Assembly (NCBI GenBank): GCA_014529385.2
Contig: CM043950.1
Location: 72,944,435 to 73,008,434 of the forward strand
DNA: 64,000 nt
Direction: 5' to 3'
Source of the DNA: Adiantum capillus-veneris
Taxonomy: Eukaryota; Streptophyta; Polypodiopsida; Polypodiales; Pteridaceae
Positions 41,742 through 51,907 of the stretch are shown piece by piece; the stretch's first letter is position 1, and each line of letters begins with the position of its first letter. The notes beneath the pieces were generated by a model. It had not been told where the DNA came from, did not search any database, and worked only from the letters and a program-made list of their open reading frames with translations. Made by a program: the position numbers and the translations under genes.

Positions 41742-42877
41742 ACCATGTCCAAGAGGGAAGTCTTGGAGGTTGATACGACGTCGAGTCCCTTGGTTTCCTT
41801 GGTTTCCTTTGCCTTCTTGCCTTGTCCATGGTCACTCTGTGATGTGACTCCTTCTTTCTCTTTACCTTTTCCTCGGCCACGCTTAATTCCATTGGCTTCC
41901 ATGTCAACCTCATTTGAATTTGTCACCTCTACCACATGCACATTTGGATCTGGCAAAGGTGGAACTCCTTCTACCCCTTGTGTAGGTGGTCTTGGTCCAT
42001 TTGGCCTTTGTAGAAGCCTTGGTTGTTGACCAGTTCCTTCACCTGCATTCATCACTGGGTAATTCAAGTTAGGCCTCCCTGGCTCCCCACGGGGCCAAGG
42101 ACAATTATACATCCCATGTCCAGACTCTCCGCAATTCCAACATTGCAAGACTCTCCTAGGTCGTGGATCTCGCTCTTCAGACTTCTTTGCTTGTCCCTTT
42201 GGACCTACAGCTTGTGCAAGGTGAATTGACAGGCTGCTTAAAGATTCGTTTAACTTCTCAATTACTTCCGCCGTTACCTTAGGAAGCTCCCTCGATGTTG
42301 ATGCTTGTGACTTACCTTTGGGTCTAAGACCTTCTATTGGAACCTCTCCCCTTAAGCACTTGAGTTTCCTATACTTCTCAGCATCCCTAGTTTCAGCTGC
42401 ATCAAAAGTAGCAGGTGCACCCGCCTCAACTTTTACCTTAAGGTCAGGAAAGAGTCCGGCTATGAACCTCTCCTTCTTTAAAAATTCTGCACCATCACCA
42501 GGGTTAGCAACATTTTGTATCCATAGAGCCCAAAGACGTAGAAACTCTTGCTTGTACAAGTAGTAGTCATCTAAGTCTTTTTGCTTATGAGAAACAATGT
42601 CTTGCCATAGTTTTTGAGTGTTTTGGGGATCAAAGAAGTATCTCTTAAAACGATTCAAAACTTCTGTGTAATTCCCCTTAACTTCCTCAGGCAAAGAGTC
42701 AAACCAAGTACTAGCATCTTTCCTAAGGACCACCTCAAACATTTCTACATGTTCTTGATCGGTTACTATCCTCTTGCTACGGCAAGACATCTTGAAATTT
42801 GCTAAAAATAATTCTGCATCCTCTCCAGGCTCTCCAAAGAAAAGAGGATACCTTGACATTTGGCGTTGGCTCTCCAT
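41711..42877 (-). CDS. Gag of element B
   Basis: A 388-residue open frame from ATG 42877: MESQRQMSRYPLFFGEPGED, then the gag core (STWFDSLPEEVKGNY, RFKRYFFDPQNTQKLW), a coiled segment, a Ser/Leu stretch, and a CCHC zinc knuckle CWNCGESGHGMYNC (about residues 245-258). The tail is Pro/Gly-rich then basic (GRGKGKEKEG). The frame is uninterrupted, unlike the copy in A. The C terminus overlaps pol. It would form the cytoplasmic particle that packages the element's RNA. Confidence 0.85.
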   Translation of the reverse strand: MESQRQMSRYPLFFGEPGEDAELFLANFKMSCRSKRIVTDQEHVEMFEVVLRKDASTWFDSLPEEVKGNYTEVLNRFKRYFFDPQNTQKLWQDIVSHKQKDLDDYYLYKQEFLRLWALWIQNVANPGDGAEFLKKERFIAGLFPDLKVKVEAGAPATFDAAETRDAEKYRKLKCLRGEVPIEGLRPKGKSQASTSRELPKVTAEVIEKLNESLSSLSIHLAQAVGPKGQAKKSEERDPRPRRVLQCWNCGESGHGMYNCPWPRGEPGRPNLNYPVMNAGEGTGQQPRLLQRPNGPRPPTQGVEGVPPLPDPNVHVVEVTNSNEVDMEANGIKRGRGKGKEKEGVTSQSDHGQGKKAKETKETKGLDVVSTSKTSLLDMVWLRTTCWKT

Positions 42878-42926
42878 TATTATGAAAGATTACAACACGA
42901 GTTACAATAAGGGATAAAATAGAGAT

Positions 42927-43385
42927 CTAGAACCACTCGCCTGCAAATGAAGAAGTGAGAAAATACCACTCTAGATTTTCTTCTTCAGCTATCCAAGCTT
43001 CAATAAGGTCTCGATTTGTTTGATCAAAACAAAAGGGTAGACTATTGATGAGCTCTAAGAAGGGTTGAAATTCTTCAAAGCTAAGGCGATAAACAAAAAT
43101 CTCTAGAACTTCATTTTCTGGATCCAAAAGAGCAACCACGTCCCAAGTGATAAATTGCACTTGCTCTACAATTCCCAATGCACAAGCGGTTTGTATAAAA
43201 ACTAGATCTTCATGCTCGTCGAAGGCCGTGAGAAAGTAGCAATTGACTAGGAGCTCCTTTCCTTCGAGTTCCACACAGTCGGAGTGAGGCAACCTTCTCA
43301 CAATTTCATAAAGAACATCCTCATCAAGTCCGATCAAGTTTGCAAGATTTAAAGACTCCACTTGTGCTACAAAATTCCTGGACAA
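42927..43385 (-). CDS. F-box-like accessory ORF 2 of element B
   Basis: About 150 residues: NLIGLDEDVLYEIVRRLPHS near the N terminus, then ELLVNCYFL, a long acidic middle, and a closing SFEEFQPFLELINSLPFCF. It is a diverged duplicate of the next ORF upstream (43432-43986); both share VVRRLPH / IVRRLPH, FIQ..CAL.(L/I)V..V.F..W, L(T/S)F.EF.P.L.LINSLPF. The LDEDVLYEIVRRLP stretch resembles the start of an F-box (LPxELLxxILxRLP). The frame has no ATG at its start (TTG only, TGA upstream), so it is either an exon, part of a tandem protein broken by a frameshift, or decayed. It sits 50 bp before gag. Confidence 0.45.
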   Translation of the reverse strand: MSRNFVAQVESLNLANLIGLDEDVLYEIVRRLPHSDCVELEGKELLVNCYFLTAFDEHEDLVFIQTACALGIVEQVQFITWDVVALLDPENEVLEIFVYRLSFEEFQPFLELINSLPFCFDQTNRDLIEAWIAEEENLEWYFLTSSFAGEWF

Positions 43386-43431
43386 AAACTCCTTAGGATT
43401 ATGGTTAAATCATTCAAAAGCATAAAGAGAT

Positions 43432-43986
43432 TTAGAATGTCTCTATGAACAAAGTGTCATAGAAAGTAGAGAAGGATGAGAATTTATACAAATTTGCAAT
43501 CTTCTCTATGCTCTCTTTATTAAGACAAGCTCTGAATAGCTCCCTATCTCCTTTGTTGAAAGCGAACGGAAGACTATTAATAAGACGCAAATGAGGGAAA
43601 AATTCACCAAATGTGAGTCTATGAAGCATGAACTCTGGCCGCAAGTTTCCTGAAGAGTCTTCCTCAATGGTGAAATGCACTCGCCAAACGCCAAATTTCA
43701 CTCTATTTACCAATCTTAGGGCACACACTAGTTGGATGAATGCGCGGTCTTCCTTAGTGCCCAACAACAAGAGGAAAATGGAATCCACGCGTAGGACCTT
43801 CCGTCTTAACTTCACCACCCTCTTGTTATGAGGGAGACGCCTTACTACTTGCTCCTGCAACTCAATTGGTAATAGAGCTAGATCTCTAAGGATTGAACTT
43901 TCACTGCACACACATTCCCAGTTAGAATAAAGGATCGTTTTTTTGTTTCTTGTAACAACTTGGACAAAGAAAAAACAAACATACAC
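43432..43986 (-). CDS. F-box-like accessory ORF 1 of element B
   Basis: Open for about 184 codons without an initial ATG (it begins after a stop, at GTG). Key parts: LALLPIELQEQVVRRLPHNK, then KLRRKVLRVDSIFLLLL, RAFIQLVCALRLVNRVKFGV, and HLRLINSLPFAFNKGDREL. It is paralogous to 42927-43385 and loosely similar to the ORF at 20247-20780 in nested element 2, in the same relative place (before the gag position). The LPIELQEQVVRRLP run is the most F-box-like segment in the window. A role in recruiting a ubiquitin ligase is conceivable but unproven. It is absent from element A. Confidence 0.45.
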   Translation of the reverse strand: MYVCFFFVQVVTRNKKTILYSNWECVCSESSILRDLALLPIELQEQVVRRLPHNKRVVKLRRKVLRVDSIFLLLLGTKEDRAFIQLVCALRLVNRVKFGVWRVHFTIEEDSSGNLRPEFMLHRLTFGEFFPHLRLINSLPFAFNKGDRELFRACLNKESIEKIANLYKFSSFSTFYDTLFIETF

Positions 43987-44012
43987 ACTACTTTGCCGGG
44001 CTGCATTTCATT

Positions 44013-44231
44013 TTAAAATAAAATGAACACATGTACATCAAAGGAAGTGTGGTAGTTGATGAGAGGTAGAATGACAGGGTTTGGTGATGCAAGAATTTCT
44101 CCTACTCTTTGGGCACCAAACATGAACACCATTCGTTGTTGAAAATGGATCTTTCTACTAATTGCAACGTTTATTCTAATGTGTGGAGTAAAATGAAAGG
44201 GAAAAACCTCTATTCCTGGGCCATTATCCAT
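44013..44231 (-). CDS. Accessory ORF b of element B (~70 aa domain)
   Basis: Seventy-two residues from ATG 44231: MDNGPGIEVFPFHFTPHIRI, GAQRVGEILASPNPVILPLI, ending HVFILF. It is almost identical to ORF b of element A (36523-36741). The differences are mostly conservative (I/V, K/R), which suggests selection on the protein rather than drift. Function unknown. Confidence 0.55.
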   Translation of the reverse strand: MDNGPGIEVFPFHFTPHIRINVAISRKIHFQQRMVFMFGAQRVGEILASPNPVILPLINYHTSFDVHVFILF

Positions 44232-44252
44232 GGCCTATGCATGTCCTAATGC

Positions 44253-44465
44253 TTAAAACAAAACAAAAATATAGACGTCCAAACTAAGGTCGTACCTAAT
44301 GAGAGGCAAAATAAAAGGATTTACTGAAGCGTTTATCTCGGCCAACCTAAGAGGACCTAAAATTCTACGAATGACACGTTGAAATTGCAACTTAGTACTA
44401 ACAATTATGTGTACCTTTTGCCGTGCAATGGGAATGAAGGGATCATACAAAGCTTCATGATTCAT
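44253..44465 (-). CDS. Accessory ORF a of element B (~70 aa domain)
   Basis: Seventy residues from ATG 44465: MNHEALYDPFIPIARQKVHI, LGPLRLAEINASVNPFILPL, ending YIFVLF. It is the counterpart of 36289-36519 in element A and a diverged relative of ORF b next to it. It starts 56 bp after the primer site, so it would be the first ORF on the element's RNA. Confidence 0.5.
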   Translation of the reverse strand: MNHEALYDPFIPIARQKVHIIVSTKLQFQRVIRRILGPLRLAEINASVNPFILPLIRYDLSLDVYIFVLF

Positions 44466-44520
44466 GCAAACTACTTGACTATGCTAAAGGTTGATTCTAC
44501 ACAAAAATACACAAGCCGAT

Positions 44521-44538
44521 CCTCCGTGGGGGCACCAA
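44521..44538 (-). other. Primer binding site of element B
   Basis: On the minus strand this reads TGGTGCCCCCACGGAGGA, 4 bp after the LTR end. It is identical to that of gypsy element 1 and one base different from element A. Confidence 0.75.
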
Positions 44539-44542
44539 AATT

Positions 44543-44800
44543 GAGGCGGTCCGGGGCGGGCAACAAGAAGAGTGGCCTCTAGACACCCTTCAAGGCTCCC
44601 GTGCTGCTCAATGGGGCTGGGGCACAACACAACACAAACCAAAACAACAAACCCACCGCCAAATCCCAACTACACAAGGGGCACCACCTAGTTTAAGAGC
44701 GAACTAGGATGCAAAAGAGGAGAATCGTTAGAGCAACCCACAAACAAGCAAGGAATTTACACTAACCCTAACACCAATGGAATACTCTCACACACTAAAA

Positions 44801-44850
<50 letters not shown>

Positions 44851-47221
44851 TGCTCGGGCTGCTTTGAAACGTATCGGCAATGATCAAGCAAACACAACTA
44901 TATATTTAAGAAAGAGAGAGAAAGGGGGAGGGGGTGCTTGTTGCATTAATACCTTCTTACAAATCTGTCATGACAAATCAAAGTGAGATTAGTACTTGTT
45001 CAACATAGCTTGCATAAATTTCACCACAACACATCACTAGAAAAGCCACCCCAATCACTGTCTTAAGGCCAGGGGAGTCCTCTCCACCCTGTCGCCCTCT
45101 TACAGTATGTGGGATTTATGGCTAGATTGATGACAACACCAGAGACAAGCTATCAAGAACTTAAAAAAACCCAAGACACTTACGCATCATTGTTGTCCAT
45201 TACTTCACGTTGGAAAGGAGACAAAATATCCAAGATTAGTCCAAATCCACCCTCCTTGATTCAACGAATGTTGGGCTTACACTAGTAGGAGAAATGATAG
45301 ATTTCCTACTCTCAATTGAATGATCACTCTCTCTCTTACAATGGCATAGATTTCCCTTGCTAATCCCCTATTACAACACATGCACATGCATAAGACAATG
45401 AGCTTCCACTCAAGAGCTCCTTCTAGAGAGGTTGAGCTTGGCTTCTCAAGCTATAGCATAGTGCTCTTGCTTATGGCTTCCCCCCCCTTATGCTAGCTAC
45501 ACCCTCCTTTTATAGCAATTTTGAAGGCTAGGGTTACTCCTCTAACCATGGTTGGGTTAGATTTTCAGCAATTTATCTAATTTCTTTTGCTTGGAATTAT
45601 CAAGAAGTTGGTGGGGAAAGAGAGAGGAGAGAAATGGAGGTGATAGGACTTTTCATAGTGGGTTAGTGTTAGTAGAGTTAGTATTAATTTACAAATGGAA
45701 TTGAATATTTACAATGGGAGCCATGTAGGATACAAATAAGGAAGAAAAACTCTTAAGAGGTAAGAAAAGGTGGATTTCTTACAAGGTTGATGCTCCAAGT
45801 GTCTTGAGTAGGGCCAATTTTGACGCTTGTTGACGGTCCACTAGCTTTGACGGTACATTTTTTCTCCACTCTTGGCCTTCCTTGGGAGACAAGGTAATTG
45901 AAGCTGAGTAATCCACCACCATGATGCTGTCTTTTAAGAGAAGAGGCTGAATTTTGTGGTTTTTTGATAGATATGGGTAATTTGGAGGAGGAAAAATGAG
46001 ACTAGGTGGTCAATTTTGGAATGGAATTGTGTGTGGGAGGTATGAGTTCACCATGGTTTCTCTTATTCTTCAAGGTTGAGGAGAAGGTGAGTAGTGTGCA
46101 GAGAGGAGTGGTGAGAGAGATGGGGATGATGAGTGGAGAAGTGTGTGTGAAAGAGGAAAATGATAAAGTGGAAGAGAGAGTGTGGCTGCATAGCATGGGA
46201 AAACTGGGGTCCACTAAAAAAATCATAGCTCACAGCTGGTAGCTCCAAAAATCATGAAAACATTTGGGGTGATTATTCAGAGCGTGGGCTACATTTTCTC
46301 TTTTGACCACCGCTCCAAATTCGGAGTGGAGATAGGTGCCAAAATTCTCACCAAAAAGCCTGTTTTTTATGCCTGCCAAAGTCTTTTAGTGGTCCCCTCC
46401 TTTGTTGAATTTGTACAATGCATCCAAGAGTGAGCCCCTCCTTTGTCATATTGTAATACAAAGCATTCAAGTTGCCCTTGACCCATGCATGGAGGAGGAT
46501 TATTGGTGAAATAAGAAATATATACATGGTGGGACTAGTGTATGGACTATTCATGGACGTTAGCTCAATGAGCACATGGTGTTATAATAATGAGTAAAAA
46601 TAATAATAAAAATATGGAGGAGTTATGGATATGGAAAGATATTGGAATCATATGATATGGTCCCTCCTTGAATTATTTTGGGTGAAAGAGGAAAGTGTAT
46701 GCAAGTAAATAATATAATAAAAGTAACCAATGAGTAGAAATCAATTTTTTGTTTTCACAAGGGTGAGGGTGAAAATGTGGGAGTGATTTGTATAAAGGAA
46801 AAATATGAGGTTAGAGTATGTACATATTGGCAAAAAAAAATAAAAATATAATTATGGTGTAAGAGGATGAAAGAAGATGTACATAGGTTTAATAAAACAC
46901 ACACCTAAGTAGAAATATTTAAATAAAATACCAAAATAATTATTAAAAATCCCTATATTTAGGCCATATATACAATGAAATATTTACACACAAAGAGGCC
47001 ATAATATACTTTTATTTTTTTTATTTTTTTTATTTTTTTTTGGCTCACCTAACCCAGTGACTAGCTAGCTGAGGGTTTTTAAGAAGATATGGGAAAAGTC
47101 CCATGACTCACGCACGCCTATGTACAGTGAAATGGTAGGGATAGCCACAGTGTTTGGGTGATTTTGGTAGGGTGAGGTAACTCACTGTGGCAATTACAAA
47201 GAGCCAAAAAAACGGCTATCA
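44543..47221 (-). repeat. LTR of element B
   Basis: Read on the minus strand it begins TGATAGCCGTTTTTTTGG at 47221 and ends GCCTCA at 44543 (2679 bp). The outer ~1.0 kb and the inner ~330 bp match the LTR of A. The middle is unrelated and carries its own promoter-like TATAAAAGG box (plus 45506-45514). An (AG)n run is at 44803-44847. Confidence 0.85.
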
Positions 47222-47225
47222 CTAT

Positions 47226-48296
47226 AAAGGCATTGAGGTGGATCCTTCAAAGGCAAAGGCTCTTATTGAGCTCCCATCATCGAAGAGTCTTAAGGAGGTC
47301 ATCTCTTTCATTCAGAAGGTGAAGTATGTGTCACGCTTCATTCACTTAGCCTCGGAGTTTCTTCATCCTTTGCAAAAGTTGACACAACAAGTAGAATTTG
47401 CATGGTCTGATGAGCTTGAAGAGTATTGTTGTAACATTAAAGTCATTTTGTCAGAGCTACCAACACTCATGTCTCCTTGTTGGGAGTACACATTCTTTGT
47501 TAGATCTAGTGTTGGAAGGGAAACAATTGGTGCTGTGTTGCTACAACAAGATCCCCACAGTACAAGGATGCGACCCATCTACTTTTCTAGTAGGGTCATG
47601 AATTCTTTGGAGAGAGACTACACAGAAACAGAACTCATGATGCTTTCTCTCATGTTTGCGCTGAGAAATTTTAGATCCTACCTGCTACCAAAACCTTTTG
47701 TAATTCTCACTGCAGAAATTTTTTTCCCTTGGGTGTCATCTCAAATGAATCTTAGTACTAGGATCTCAAAGTGGATTATGGAGTTGCAAGAGTTCCAATA
47801 CTCTTTCAAGGTAGAAGATAGTGTGCGTGCACAATTGGCAGGGATTCTCACTTATAGGGTACATGAGAAGGAAATTAAGGTGCCTCAAGTAAAGACCCTA
47901 CCATTGCCACCACCAAAAAGTATTCCCAATGCTTTTACCTTGTTCTTTGATGGAGCTTTTCGACGAGCCACAGGGAAAGCAGGGGAGGGCTAGTGTTGCT
48001 CAACCCAAGTGGAGAGGTGGTCATGAAAGAGAAGGTCAATCTACCAGGTTCAACTAGCAACAATGAAGCAGAATATGACACACTACTTCATGGTTTGAAG
48101 ATGTGCATTGGCCAAGGGATAAAACGTCTCATGGTAAAGGGAGATGCACTTCTCATTGTTAAACATATTTTAGGCATTTGGGCATGCAAGAATGAAAGCT
48201 TAAGGACAAAACTTCATGCCATTCGTAGGATGTTTAATCAGTTTGAAGAAGTGCAACTATATTATATTCCGAGGAAACAAAATGAAGATGCCGATT
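47226..48296 (+). pseudogene. Gypsy pol fragment C (RT end and RNase H)
   Basis: This starts mid-protein at YKGIEVDPSKAKALIELPSS and follows element B pol closely through the first RNase H block (RDYTETELMMLSLMFAL) and the second (FFDGAFRRATGK, NNEAEYDTL, VKGDALLIV). It stops at PRKQNEDAD. One frameshift lies at about 47992 (GKAGEG then LLNPSGEV). Its left end abuts the outer LTR terminus of element B and its right end is fused to chromovirus sequence, so both borders are breakpoints. Confidence 0.8.
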
Positions 48297-48318
48297 TACA
48301 CAAGAATTAGGTTGTGTT

Positions 48319-48660
48319 TTGACACAAGAAGGAAGAGTGGTTGCATATGAGTGTAGGAAATTAAGACGACATGAATTGAACTATGCAACACATGATCTAG
48401 AATTGATTGTTGTTGTTCATGCATTGAAACATTGGCGTCATCTTTTTCTTGGTGTCAAATTTGAATTGCGTACTGATCATCAAAGCTTGAAGTATATTTT
48501 CTCTCAGCCATTGTTAAACAACAGACAAAGGAGATGGATTGAATTGCTGGGTGAGTATGATTTTGATTTGAAGTATTTGTGTGGAAAAGAAAATAAAGTT
48601 GCAGATGCATTGAGTCGTAGGCCCATCTTTAATTTGTTGACTGTTGTGCGGTCCAATTGA
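48319..48660 (+). pseudogene. Chromovirus RNase H (element D)
   Basis: GCVLTQEGRVVAYECRKL, HELNYATHDLELIVVVHALK, FELRTDHQSLKYIF and ADALSRRP are the standard blocks of Ty3-type RNase H. The frame opens at the breakpoint with C near 48297 and ends in TGA at 48658. That TGA is in frame with the following integrase, so it is a point mutation in the polyprotein rather than a true end. Confidence 0.85.
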
Positions 48661-50090
48661 TTGATGATACATGCTGAAGTTGAAAATGATTCCTTTTATA
48701 TGCCTATTTTGAAATTCTTGTGTGAGAATATTTGTGAGATGTATGAGAACAGATATCACTTGTATAAGAGAAATCTGTATTATTATGACCGCTTGTGTAT
48801 TCCTGCAAATTCTGCTTTTAAGAGTCAAATTCTGCATGAGTGTCATAATTCACTTTTTTCTGGTCATCCTGTATTAATTAATACATATGAAAAGATTAAA
48901 AATTCATTCTTTTGGCCGCGTATGAAATTGGATGTTAAGAATTATGTGCATGAATGCTTTCAATGTCAACAAGTTAAGATTCAACATAAGAGGATACCTG
49001 GTGACCTTCAACTCTTAGACATTCCTTTACAAAAGTGGGAGTCTATATCCATGGACTTTATCATTAGACTTCCTACTACTCATGGAGGGTATGATTCGAT
49101 CTTTGTGGTGGTAGATAGACTCACAAAACAAGATCACTTCTTTCCTATAAAGATAACTGATACTGCTTTGACCATTGCACGCTTGTTTGTGAAACAGATA
49201 TTTCGTTTGCATGGCATGCCCAAGAGCATAGTTTCTGACAGAGATTCTAAGTTCACTTCTCATTTCTGGAGAGCAACTTTTGACTCTATAGGTACCCAGT
49301 TACGCATGTCTACTGCTTTTCATTCTCAAGCGGATGGGAAAACGGAGAGAGTGAATCGTATTTTAGAAGATATGTTACGAATGTATGTCAATGAAAACCA
49401 ATCTAATTGAAATGAATATCTGTCTTTGGTTGAATTTTCATATAACAGTTCATATCATTCATCTATTAGGATGACTTCATTTGAGGCAATGTATGGCTAT
49501 AACTGTCCTACACCTATTAATTTTCTTAACTCGAGGAATAAGATAGAACTGTCACCTGAGATTCTAAGAAAATGGATAACGAGTTGGCCAAAATGAGGGG
49601 GAATATTAGACAAGCTCAAAAGAGACATAAATTGTATTATGACAAGAAACATCGTGCTGTGGAGTATGAAACTGGTGATATGGTTTTCTTAAAGGTTATT
49701 CCCGAGAAGTCTCATTTGATTCTTGGAAAGGATAAGAAATTTTCTCCACGATTTGCTGGGCCATTTAAAATTTTGAAGCGCATTGGTTCATTAGCTTACA
49801 AAATTGGAATTGCCTTCTCATGTTAAAGTGCATCATGTATTTCATGTGAGTTTATTGAAAAAGTATGTTCCTAATGTGTATCATGTTTTACAGGACAACT
49901 CTAAGTTGAAAGATAACGGAACATTGACTGTAGAACCAGACTTAGTGTTAGATAGGCGTGTTAAACATATGAGAAATAGAGACATTGTGGAAGTTTTGGT
50001 TAAGTGACAGAACTATCCTGTAGAGAATGCATCATAGGTTGATCTTAGTGTTTTGCAAAGACAATTTTCCTCTCTTTCCAACTCTGAGGA
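48661..50090 (+). pseudogene. Chromovirus integrase with chromodomain-like tail (element D)
   Basis: Zinc region HECHNSLFSGHP with CFQCQQVK. Core: ISMDFIIRLPTTHGGYDSIF, VVDRLTK, SDRDSKFTSHFW and ADGKTERVNRILE, keeping Asp, Asp and Glu. An in-frame TGA lies at 49408 (Trp in relatives), and frameshifts occur near 49570 and 49805. The C-terminal part has KFSPRFAGPFKIL and the SHVKVHHVFHVSLLKKY block. Then HMRNRDIVEVLVK, stop, QNYPVENAS and EDRVNF resemble a chromodomain, which in chromoviruses guides insertion to specific chromatin. Dead copy. Confidence 0.8.
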
Positions 50091-50116
50091 CAGAGTTAAT
50101 TTTGATAAGGGGAGAA

Positions 50117-51270
50117 TGTAATAGGACTAATTTTTAAAGTTCTTAAAGTCGAAAAAAATGTAGTAGTGCATATCTTTCGTTTAGCACGATTTGAAAGACT
50201 GTTGAATAGTCTATTAAATAGAGCTTATATGAATGAGTTTGAGATATTAAGAGAGAACATATATTCTCTTTTTTAAATAATACACTAAAGACGTTTTGAT
50301 GAAGATTAATGAATAACAGATAGTCTATCTATGAATAGTAAAATTGAGATTTTTATTAATATCAGTGTTTTATATTTATGTGTTTTAGCTTAAAATGCAT
50401 GGGTAGGATTAAAATAAGTTGAAAAAGTAGTGGAGACCCAAAAATAGAGGTTTTATAAGTCGCAACCTAAAAGATACGTTTTCAACCAAAGAAAGACGTT
50501 TTTCGTAATTCAGTCTACGTTGCCTTGTAGACCAAACCTATTCCCGTCATTTTGAGTACCTGGATTGCTCTGTTGTGAGTTTGTTTGTAGAAGTTATGAT
50601 GAAAACAAATAGAAGGCAGCAGCAGTGTAGTATACACAGGGACGGACAGACAGACATACAACATCATATAGCTCTCCCTGCTATCAACCAAGAAGTGGAT
50701 TGTTTCTTCATGGTAGAGTATTGCAATTAAGATTATGAAGGTATATAATTATGTTTTTTTACTTTGATTATCATGTTGAATTGGTTGCACGAGTATGTTC
50801 TTTTGACTATTTTGTAGGCGATGAAGAAATCAGTGTGTGAAACCGGATCTGTGCAAAGTGTCATGATAAAATCCTAACCTTTACGGATCGCTTAACGATC
50901 ACGTTCTTATCTTATTCTCGCAGGTATACTTGGTGCGAAAATCGAGTTGATTGGACGCCTAAAAAGCGACTATTTTGAGAAGCTGCATGCTTTTTGAGGA
51001 AAAGAAGGATTAAAGAACGACGGATGGTGCGTTTGGTGATCATTCACAGATCTCCTCTTCTGCGAGTGCGAGTGTGAGTGAGATGCTGCAGGCAAGCGAA
51101 CTGAAGCTTGGGGGTGGTCGGGAGGTTCAAGCTCCGTACAACAGAGTGAGCCCTTATTTTATTGCTCCTTTGTTGTATCAAAACTCTGCAAAAATCCATC
51201 AATACAAAGATCTCTTTCTCTATCTTTTGCTGTCGATCTCTATTATTCGGTTCCTATGACAGTACATTAC
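50117..51270 (+). repeat. Putative 3' LTR of element D
   Basis: TGTAATAGGAC follows directly on the polypurine tract. The end near 51265-51270 (CATTACG) would mirror the TGTAAT start with one change. No partner LTR exists in the window, so the right border is a guess. No gene is seen here or in 51271-51907. Confidence 0.5.
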
Positions 51271-51907
51271 GTTCGAATCTCAAGGTACGCATCTATTGAT
51301 TTGGTGTTATTCCATTTTTAGCATGCTTTGCTTGGTTTTTCAAGACGTCTAAGTACACTTGAAAGTTACAGATCCATGCCAAGGGCATGTCAGCACAAAG
51401 TATTTTGGGCCAAGTGTCCAATCTATCTTCCAGTTTTATGCTGTTACGAACCTACTTGTAGGGTTCAATTTGACACATGTTGTCACATGGGATACAACAT
51501 GGTCTAGGATCTCAAGGAGTTCGGTTTAGCCAATGTGGAGCAAGATAACGAGGGTCCCTCTCACGCTTGTCGTGGAGTGTTTTGCACTTCCTCCACACAC
51601 AAGTACATCTTGTACTTGAAGGATGTCGCTTCTTCAGCCATCCTTCTTTGATACATATTCCTCATGTGGTGAATATGAGTCTCTGGGACTGACACTGGTG
51701 CCTAATTCTTAATGATGTGTCGCAACGAAGTCCCTACGTGTTGGTCGCATCCGTTTATTAGACCATTTGGAGTACATTGTATCAGGAACAGTTTTAGTGG
51801 CCATAAATTGTCAGGTACTCAGTACAAACTGGTTGCAATGACAAGTGCTGTGAGACCACCTTAACAGAGGGTCGTTTCTACATATAGCCAAGTATGCTAA
51901 GTTACGG

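Larger units (their letters stand above)
37925..47221 (-). mobile_element. Gypsy element B (Tat-like), lacking its 3' end
   Basis: On the minus strand from 47221: LTR, primer site (44538-44521), accessory ORFs a and b, two F-box-like ORFs, gag, and pol (protease, RT, two RNase H, integrase). The last integrase residues (LRYDNRLDNR) end at about 37925, where inverted element A begins. The polypurine tract and 3' LTR are absent. Gag and pol are largely open, so B is much younger than element 1. One frameshift lies in integrase near 38270. Confidence 0.85.
48297..51270 (+). mobile_element. Chromovirus-type gypsy element D, 3' half
   Basis: This begins inside RNase H and continues through integrase, a chromodomain-like tail, the polypurine tract GATAAGGGGAGAA (50104-50116) and a putative 3' LTR starting TGTAATAGGAC at 50117. 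The 5' half (5' LTR, gag, protease, RT) is missing. It is a different gypsy lineage from A, B and C, as shown by a single RNase H of the classical Ty3 type and the chromodomain remnant. Confidence 0.75.

Noticed and set aside
45982-46248. Overlapping frames near 46 kb as small genes
   Set aside because: They lie in the unique middle of the LTR of element B, overlap on both strands, and are purine/pyrimidine-biased without motifs.
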